Assembly (NCBI GenBank): GCA_001784175.1
Contig: MFPR01000037.1
Span: 87,959 to 123,643, forward strand
Direction of reading: 5' to 3'
Length of the DNA stretch: 35,685 nucleotides
DNA from: Candidatus Lindowbacteria bacterium RIFCSPLOWO2_12_FULL_62_27
GTDB lineage: Bacteria; Lindowbacteria; 2-12-FULL-62-27
A program made the translations under genes and the position numbers. This document shows positions 31,183-35,685 of this stretch, piece by piece. How positions within the stretch are numbered: position 1 is the stretch's first letter; each line of letters begins with the position of its first letter. The notes under the pieces were generated by a model. The model was not told the origin of the DNA and did not search any database. It saw only the letters and a program-made list of their open reading frames with translations.

Positions 31183-32406
31183 ATGCCGGAAAAAACCATC
31201 GAGGTTCTGCTGTCGCCGAAATTCGGCGATGTGCGGGGCTTCGCCTCCATCGGGATGGCGGTGGGTCTCAAGCGGTCCGGCAAGCCGGACTTGGGAATCA
31301 TTTTTTCCGAACGGGCCTGCTCGGCCGCCGGCGTGTTCACGACCAGCCGCATGGCGGCGGCGCCGGTGGACCACGACCGGGCGGTGCTCAAAAAAAATTC
31401 TTCCGGAATCCGCGCCGTGGTCGTCAACAGCGGCCACGCCAACGCTGCCACCGGCGCCGCCGGCCGGGCGCTGGCGCGGCTCATGTCCGAAACCGCGGAA
31501 CGGAGCCTGCAGGTTCCTCCGAGGTCCGTCCTCGTTTGTTCGACGGGGATCATCGGCGAGCTTCCGAACATCGTTATTCTCCGGCGGGGCATTGAACTGG
31601 CGGCCCGGCGGCTGACGGCGGCCGACCGCGATTTTCAGAAGGCGATCCTGACGACCGACAAGGTCGAAAAAGTGGCCGGCGTGAAAGTGCGGCTGGCGGC
31701 CGGCCGATCGGCGTCGATCGTGGGCGTGGCGAAGGGCAGCGGGATGATCGCGCCGAACATGGCCACGATGCTGGCCTTCATCGTCACCGACGCGGCCGTC
31801 CCGCCCGCCGCCCTCCGCGGCATGCTGCGGGCCGCCGCGGCCGGCACGTTCAACGCCGTGACCGTCGACGGCGACACGTCCACCAACGACACGGTCCTCG
31901 CGCTGGCCAACGGCATGAGCGGGGTTGGAATCTCCGCGCGGGCCCGCCCGATTTTTTTCGAAGGCCTTCGACAGGTCTGCGAGCGCCTCGCGTGGAAACT
32001 GGCGGAGGACGGCGAGGGCGCGACCAAGGTGGTTGAAGTGCTCGTGCGCGGCGCGCGAACCGCGCGGTCGGCCGCGCGCGCGGCGAAGACGGTGGCGGAG
32101 TCGCTCCTGGTCAAGACCGCCATGCACGGCGAGGACCCGAACGTCGGCCGGGTCCTGGCGGCCCTGGGCCGAAGCGGTCTAAAGGAGGTTCAAGCCGACC
32201 GCATCGACGTTTCGTTCAACGGTCTTCGCGCCGTGTCCCGCGGCGTGCTGGACCGGACGCATCCGGCGCCGGCGCTCAAGAACGCGCTGCGGCCCAAACA
32301 GGTCCGGATCGAAATCGATCTTCACGCCGGTCCGGGCGCCGGCCGGTCCGTCACGTGCGATTTGTCGGCCGAGTACGTCCGCATCAATGCGGAGTATCAT
32401 ACGTGA
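31183..32406 (+). CDS. argJ: Bifunctional ornithine acetyltransferase / N-acetylglutamate synthase
   Basis: The 407-residue ArgJ transfers acetyl from N-acetylornithine to glutamate, recycling the acetyl group in arginine synthesis. It is an N-terminal-nucleophile enzyme that cleaves itself; the site is visible in KGSGMIAPNMATMLAF with Thr195 as nucleophile. The oxyanion-hole region STGIIGE, TVDGDTSTNDT, the EGATKVVEV segment and GEDPNVGRVLAALG are present. Length matches the family. The ATG is 2 bp after the argC stop and there is no clear Shine-Dalgarno, so coupled translation is likely. Whether it also uses acetyl-CoA cannot be told. Confidence 0.95.
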   Translation: MPEKTIEVLLSPKFGDVRGFASIGMAVGLKRSGKPDLGIIFSERACSAAGVFTTSRMAAAPVDHDRAVLKKNSSGIRAVVVNSGHANAATGAAGRALARLMSETAERSLQVPPRSVLVCSTGIIGELPNIVILRRGIELAARRLTAADRDFQKAILTTDKVEKVAGVKVRLAAGRSASIVGVAKGSGMIAPNMATMLAFIVTDAAVPPAALRGMLRAAAAGTFNAVTVDGDTSTNDTVLALANGMSGVGISARARPIFFEGLRQVCERLAWKLAEDGEGATKVVEVLVRGARTARSAARAAKTVAESLLVKTAMHGEDPNVGRVLAALGRSGLKEVQADRIDVSFNGLRAVSRGVLDRTHPAPALKNALRPKQVRIEIDLHAGPGAGRSVTCDLSAEYVRINAEYHT

Positions 32407-32412
32407 TGACGC

Positions 32413-33216
32413 ATGGCCCGCCTCCTCGTCCTCATCCTGACGTTTTTTGTCGGATTCATTCCCCGCATCCGTAAGATCGCGCATACCAACCTCCGAATCG
32501 CCTTTGGCCCCGCCGGCCGGCGGATCTACGCGCGGTCCCTCCTCCGGCTGGCCGACAACGTCTGCGCGCTTCTCAGCGCCTGCCGGAAAAATCCAGCGCG
32601 GCAGCCCCCGATCCGATTTGACGCGCAGGCGCTCGCGAATGTGCCGGCCCCGCCGCCGTGGATTTGCGTCACCGGCCATCTGGGACCGATCGACCTGCTT
32701 TCAAAATTTTCCCGGGTCTTCAACAGTCCCATGGCCGTCGTGGTTCGCCCGCCGGACAACTGGATTTTCCGGAAGATCCTGTCGTGGGCTCGCCGGAGGA
32801 TCGGCGTCGAGACCATCGAAAAGCGGGATGTGATCCGGGCGGCGTATCGCGCCGTGAAAGAGGGGAAAACGGTTGCGATCATCGCGGACCACAATGCCGG
32901 CTACCAGGGCGTGTTCCTGCCGTTCCTCGGGTTCCCCGCGTCGACCACGCGCCTGCCGGCGGTCCTCGCGCTGCGGTTCAACAAACCCATGGTCATGGGA
33001 TTCATTCGCAGGGACGGCGCGGAGTTTCTGGCTTGGATCGAAAAGGTCATCGTGCCGGACCCGGACGCGGACCCGAAGGAGGAGGAGCGGCGGCTCCTGA
33101 GCGAAATGAACGCCGTCTTCACCGACGTCATCCGCCGGTATCCCGACGAATGGTTCTGGTTTCACCGCCGCTGGAAGACGCGCCCGGGCGACCGCGAGGC
33201 CAGCATCCTCAGATGA
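32413..33216 (+). CDS. Lysophospholipid/lipid A acyltransferase, LpxL/HtrB family
   Basis: The 267-residue protein has an N-terminal hydrophobic helix (1-17). The catalytic HX4D motif HLGPID is at 89-94; VVVRPPDNWIFRKIL, GKTVAIIADHNAGYQGVFLP and the family-typical end RRYPDEWFWFHRRWKTRP follow. LpxL-type enzymes add secondary acyl chains to Kdo-lipid A at the inner membrane. It is shorter than E. coli LpxL (306), and the motif varies from the commonest NHFGxWE-like context, so the acceptor is uncertain. It starts 6 bp after argJ, and its stop overlaps the next glycosyltransferase gene by ATGA. Confidence 0.9.
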   Translation: MARLLVLILTFFVGFIPRIRKIAHTNLRIAFGPAGRRIYARSLLRLADNVCALLSACRKNPARQPPIRFDAQALANVPAPPPWICVTGHLGPIDLLSKFSRVFNSPMAVVVRPPDNWIFRKILSWARRRIGVETIEKRDVIRAAYRAVKEGKTVAIIADHNAGYQGVFLPFLGFPASTTRLPAVLALRFNKPMVMGFIRRDGAEFLAWIEKVIVPDPDADPKEEERRLLSEMNAVFTDVIRRYPDEWFWFHRRWKTRPGDREASILR

Positions 33217-33938
33217 CCGCGGCCGGCCTCTCGGTGTTCGTGCTCGCCAAAAATGCCGAGCGGGACCTCGCGGACTGTCTGGCCACCGTGCGGGAAATCG
33301 CGGACGATACGGTGATCGTGGTCGACGCCGCCACCCGCGACGCCACCGCCGACGTTGCGCGATCGATGACGCCCAAGGTCTTTGTCCGTCCCTTCGACGG
33401 ATTTTCGGCCATGAAAAGTTTTGCGCTGTCGCAATGCGCCGCCGAATGGGCCCTGAACCTTGACACCGACGAGCGGCCGACGCCGGATTTGACGGCGGAA
33501 ATTCGGCGGGTCAAGGAGGGCGGGGGCCGGTCGGTGAACGGCTACTGGGTCAACCGGCTGCCCTTTTTTTTGGGCAAGCCCATCCGGCATGGCGGCTGGT
33601 TTCCGGACTGGGTGATCCGTCTGGTCCGGCGCGAATTCGCCGCGTATCCTCACCGGTCGGTCCACGAGCGGTTGGAAGTCTCTGGCCGGACGGAGCGGCT
33701 CGGCGGATTTCTGAATCATTATACGGCCGCCACATGGCGCGGGTTTCTCGACAAACAGCGCCGGTTCGCCGGACTTGCGCCGGTGGTGCCGTCGGCCCTG
33801 GCCCGCTGGACGCGCCCACCCGCCGCGTTCCTGAAGAGTCTCGTGTTTCGGATGGGCCTTCTGGACGGCTGGCGCGGGTGGGCGGTCGCGTATGCGCAGG
33901 CGTATCATGTCTATTACAAGTACGGTCCGCGCGGATGA
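33213..33938 (+). CDS. Family 2 glycosyltransferase, WaaE/KdtX-like
   Basis: The 241-residue inverting GT-A enzyme has the nucleotide-sugar fold: LSVFVLAKNAERDLADCL, the TVIVVDAATRDATADVA segment, the DXD motif LDTDERPT (84-86), and the WaaE-like stretch FFLGKPIRHGGWFPDW, RLVRR and HRSVHERLEV. WaaE adds glucose to heptose I of the LPS inner core; that acceptor is inferred from similarity and from the neighbouring lipid A acyltransferase and the heptose genes about 5 kb away. The start overlaps the acyltransferase stop. It is the last gene of the rplM-to-glycosyltransferase run. The 66-bp gap after it is AT-rich and holds the next promoter. Confidence 0.88.
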   Translation: MTAAGLSVFVLAKNAERDLADCLATVREIADDTVIVVDAATRDATADVARSMTPKVFVRPFDGFSAMKSFALSQCAAEWALNLDTDERPTPDLTAEIRRVKEGGGRSVNGYWVNRLPFFLGKPIRHGGWFPDWVIRLVRREFAAYPHRSVHERLEVSGRTERLGGFLNHYTAATWRGFLDKQRRFAGLAPVVPSALARWTRPPAAFLKSLVFRMGLLDGWRGWAVAYAQAYHVYYKYGPRG

Positions 33939-33964
33939 ATATAATTTTTAATTTTGTCTGAAGT

Positions 33965-33993
33965 TTGCCGAAGGGTTATTTGGAGTGTATAAT
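33965..33993 (+). promoter_or_regulatory. Near-consensus sigma70 promoter of the serine hydrolase gene
   Basis: TTGCCG (33965-33970), exactly 17 bp, perfect TATAAT (33988-33993). Predicted +1 is near 34000, only about 5 nt before ATG 34005 and 14 nt before ATG 34014, so the mRNA would be leaderless or nearly so. Confidence 0.75.
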
Positions 33994-34004
33994 TTAAAAT
34001 ATTC

Positions 34005-35087
34005 ATGACAGGCATGGATCGGATTTTGAAACTTCTTAAAATTGCTTCGCTGACCGGCGTGGCGCTGGCGTTGGGATTGATCGTCGGAAAAGGCATCTCC
34101 GCCTACACGGGCGCCTCCGCCACTGTTTCGGCCACGGCCGAACCGGCCGATACGTCCGCCCTGCCGTCGTCCGTCATGGCGGCGCCGGAGTCCCCTGCGC
34201 CGGACACCGCAGCCGCAACGTCGCGCCCGACCATTTCGAGCAAGGATTTCGACCGCATGAGCCAGGACATGCGCCGGGCCGTGCGGACATTTCAGGGCGG
34301 GGTTTCCATCTACGTGAAGAACCTGGAAACCGGCAAGGAATGGGCGTACAACGCGGACGAAAAAATGCCGAGCGCCAGCCTCATCAAACTGCCGATCATG
34401 ATCGGCGTGGTTGAGAAAATCGGCAAGGGAGAACTCAGTTTGGACCACCCGATGGTACTCACCCGGGAAGCCCGCCGGTCCGGTTCGGGCCACATCAAGT
34501 GGCGGCCGAACGGCGAAGTCTTCACGATCGGACAACTTCTCGAAGAGATGATGGCCTACAGCGACAACATCGCGCAGGAGTTGCTCATCCGGGCTGTCGG
34601 GATGAAATATCTCAGGGAGCGTTTTGCCGCGTTCGGCCTGACCGCCACCAACATCACCCGCGAGGGATTGTCGCTGGCCCCGAGGACCCGGATAGAAAAT
34701 TACACAACCGCCCGAGAAATGGGAATGCTCCTGGAACAGATATATCGCGGCCAAAAATTCGGCGGGGACTCCAGCGCGCGGATGATTGAGCTCATGAAGC
34801 ATGCCAAGTACAACGACCGCCTGCCGAGGCAATTGCCGGCGGGCTGGACGATCGCCCACAAGACGGGCCTCCTGCGGCGCGCCTGCCATGATTGCGGCAT
34901 CGTCTATTCCCCCGCGGGCGACTACATCATCTGCGTTCTGACAAGGTCCGGCCGCAGTTACCGGGACGCCAAGCGGTTCATCTCCAAAGTCGCCGCGATC
35001 AGCTACCGGTATTTCGAAACGCCCACCGGCGCCGTCGCCTCCACCTCGGGCTTGCCGTCCCGCGCCGTCTTCAAACCCGCCTCCTGA
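34005..35087 (+). CDS. Serine hydrolase of class A beta-lactamase fold (Beta-lactamase2 family)
   Basis: The 360-residue protein has a membrane anchor or uncleaved signal (about 8-28), an Ala/Ser/Pro/Thr-rich linker (about 35-78) and a serine-hydrolase domain (about 80-335). Active-site motifs of the penicillin-recognising fold are present: S125-LI-K128, S186-D-N188 and K286-T-G288. The omega-loop EPxLN motif with the deacylating glutamate of true class A beta-lactamases is not evident; ENYTTA (231-236) occupies the region. It may therefore be a cell-wall peptidase-like or esterase-like protein rather than a resistance enzyme. It is monocistronic with its own strong promoter, before tRNA-Val. 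Confidence 0.85.
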   Translation: MTGMDRILKLLKIASLTGVALALGLIVGKGISAYTGASATVSATAEPADTSALPSSVMAAPESPAPDTAAATSRPTISSKDFDRMSQDMRRAVRTFQGGVSIYVKNLETGKEWAYNADEKMPSASLIKLPIMIGVVEKIGKGELSLDHPMVLTREARRSGSGHIKWRPNGEVFTIGQLLEEMMAYSDNIAQELLIRAVGMKYLRERFAAFGLTATNITREGLSLAPRTRIENYTTAREMGMLLEQIYRGQKFGGDSSARMIELMKHAKYNDRLPRQLPAGWTIAHKTGLLRRACHDCGIVYSPAGDYIICVLTRSGRSYRDAKRFISKVAAISYRYFETPTGAVASTSGLPSRAVFKPAS

Positions 35088-35093
35088 CCCGCC

Positions 35094-35121
35094 CGCCCGT
35101 TTGACGGGCGTGTGGTTTCTT
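35094..35121 (+). terminator. Weak terminator after the serine hydrolase
   Basis: A 7-bp stem CGCCCGT/ACGGGCG with a 3-nt loop starts 7 bp after the stop codon and is followed by a broken T-tract (tgtggtttctt). It overlaps the -35 of the tRNA-Val promoter. Confidence 0.45.
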
Positions 35122-35129
35122 AGTATATC
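35101..35129 (+). promoter_or_regulatory. tRNA-Val promoter
   Basis: TTGACG (35101-35106), 17-bp spacer, TATATC (35124-35129). Predicted start is about 35136, 12 nt before the mature tRNA. Confidence 0.7.
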
Positions 35130-35147
35130 CGATACGTTCTTCTTTTC

Positions 35148-35221
35148 GGGCGCATAGCTCAGCTGGTTAGAGCGCCTGCTTCACACGCAGGAGGTCCGAG
35201 GTTCGAGTCCTCGTGCGCCCA
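35148..35221 (+). tRNA. tRNA-Val (anticodon CAC)
   Basis: The 74-nt cloverleaf has acceptor gggcgca/tgcgccc, D-arm tagctcagctggttagagc, anticodon stem cctgc/gcagg with loop TTCACAC (CAC), and T-arm aggttcgagtcct. CCA is not encoded. Confidence 0.96.
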
Positions 35222-35245
35222 TTGATTCATACCAACTTACGTTTT

Positions 35246-35285
35246 CCGCTGTTTGCCGCTTTTCGCCGTTTTTGGCCGTTTTTTG
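35246..35285 (+). repeat. Four tandem degenerate 10-bp repeats after tRNA-Val
   Basis: Four consecutive units, ccgctgtttg, ccgcttttcg, ccgtttttgg and ccgttttttg, start 24 bp after the tRNA. The 10-bp period is close to one helical turn. Such arrays are not coding and could be protein-binding sites or a slippage-derived tract. Confidence 0.6.
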
Positions 35286-35293
35286 AACATCCG

Positions 35294-35312
35294 GCTTAGG
35301 CCACGCTTAGGC
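35294..35312 (+). repeat. Direct repeat GCTTAGGC, two copies 11 bp apart
   Basis: The identical octamer occurs at 35294-35301 and 35305-35312, just after the 10-bp repeats. Short direct repeats at helical spacing beside a tRNA 3' end are typical of integrase arm-type sites, but no integrase is in the window. Confidence 0.45.
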
Positions 35313-35685
35313 AAGATTCCCCCAACGGCAATGAATAAAGGCTGGATAACCGGTTGACGGATACCTGGCTGTCAGCTTTCAATTCGTCACCCATTAGTGA
35401 CATGTTGGTCGGAACGCCGATTCTCCACCCGTCGGGTGGGGAATCCGCCGAATTGGCGAGGGCAGGAAAAAGATCATTCCGTGGGTAACCTGACGTCGGC
35501 TGGGAATTCCTACCAATCTATGGGGTTTTCTATCCAGCCTCCATGTTTGTTTGACACATGCTTGTCGTGCGTGAACAGAGTGGATCAACTTTTATGGGTC
35601 TTCCGGTTTTCCTGTGGGTAAAAGAGAGGCATTTTATCGGGAGACGCGCCCCCTCTCCCGAACCCTCTACCCCACATTCCCCCTT
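35313..35685. other. Gene-free right end
   Basis: I see no convincing gene: only short frames without family signatures on either strand. It contains one strong hairpin (ttctccaccc-gtc-gggtggggaa, 35421-35443; 10 bp with one G-T pair) with no T-tract after it. Base composition is more even than in the flanking genes. It may be the edge of an element that continues beyond the window. Confidence 0.4.

Noticed and set aside
34005-35087. Antibiotic-resistance beta-lactamase
   Set aside because: The fold motifs are present, but the deacylating glutamate motif is not evident and there is no mobile or resistance context.
35246-35312. CRISPR-like repeats
   Set aside because: The units are 8-10 bp, degenerate and without spacers, and no cas genes are present.
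35394-35621. Short open frames at the right end
   Set aside because: They are 64-74 codons, overlap on both strands, contain a strong palindrome, and have no ribosome binding site or recognisable domain.

Overview
The window is about 35.7 kb of GC-rich DNA (low-to-mid 60s percent, by eye) from a Gram-negative bacterium, probably from an uncultivated or poorly sampled phylum. Support for an LPS-type outer membrane: a heptose kinase, a heptose-1-P adenylyltransferase fused to CMP-Kdo synthetase, an LpxL/HtrB-type acyltransferase, a WaaE-type core glycosyltransferase and a porin. The order rplM-rpsI-argC-argJ occurs in deltaproteobacteria and several candidate phyla. Many secreted TPR and CRTAC1-type (VCBS/FG-GAP plus ASPIC/UnbV) proteins fit such lineages, but the phylum cannot be fixed from sequence alone. 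There is no CRISPR array, insertion sequence, rRNA or integrase.

Layout. 1-6 kb: tail of an AhpC peroxiredoxin, a convergent membrane glycosyltransferase, then a plus-strand run dinB - amidohydrolase - FKBP lipoprotein - LLM flavin oxidoreductase. The dinB promoter carries a perfect 16-bp palindrome that fills its -35/-10 spacer. 6-12 kb (minus): cinA, ettA, an unknown secreted protein, a DUF1573-helix-hairpin-helix fusion, tRNA-Leu, a cold-shock gene with a long leader and a strong terminator, tRNA-Cys, a CBS-pair protein and tRNA-Thr. 12-15 kb: a secreted kinesin-light-chain-type TPR protein and, divergently, a possible outer-membrane barrel.

15.1-26.3 kb (minus) is the most interesting region: six genes, the first five joined by 4-bp start/stop overlaps. 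The first encodes a five-helix membrane domain with four histidines placed like a di-heme cytochrome b, fused to a periplasmic c-type domain with five heme motifs. It is followed by a secreted CRTAC1 protein, a membrane-anchored TPR protein, an outer-membrane porin, a second CRTAC1 protein and a 1176-residue TPR-CRTAC1 lipoprotein with a large unrecognised C-terminal region. I infer a quinol-linked electron-transfer or surface redox system that may be undescribed.

26.4-28.9 kb (minus): heptose kinase, the RfaE2-KdsB fusion, and upstream of them a structured RNA-like element ending in a U-tract. 29-34 kb (plus): rplM-rpsI-argC-argJ-acyltransferase-glycosyltransferase. 34-35.7 kb: a class-A-beta-lactamase-fold serine hydrolase with a near-consensus promoter, tRNA-Val, and a gene-free stretch with 10-bp tandem repeats and short direct repeats that looks like the flank of a tRNA integration site.

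A recurring feature is that first genes of transcription units have a -10-like hexamer 5-8 nt before the start codon and no ribosome binding site, whereas several internal genes (FKBP, LLM, rpsI) and csp have good Shine-Dalgarno sequences. This suggests leaderless transcripts are common here.
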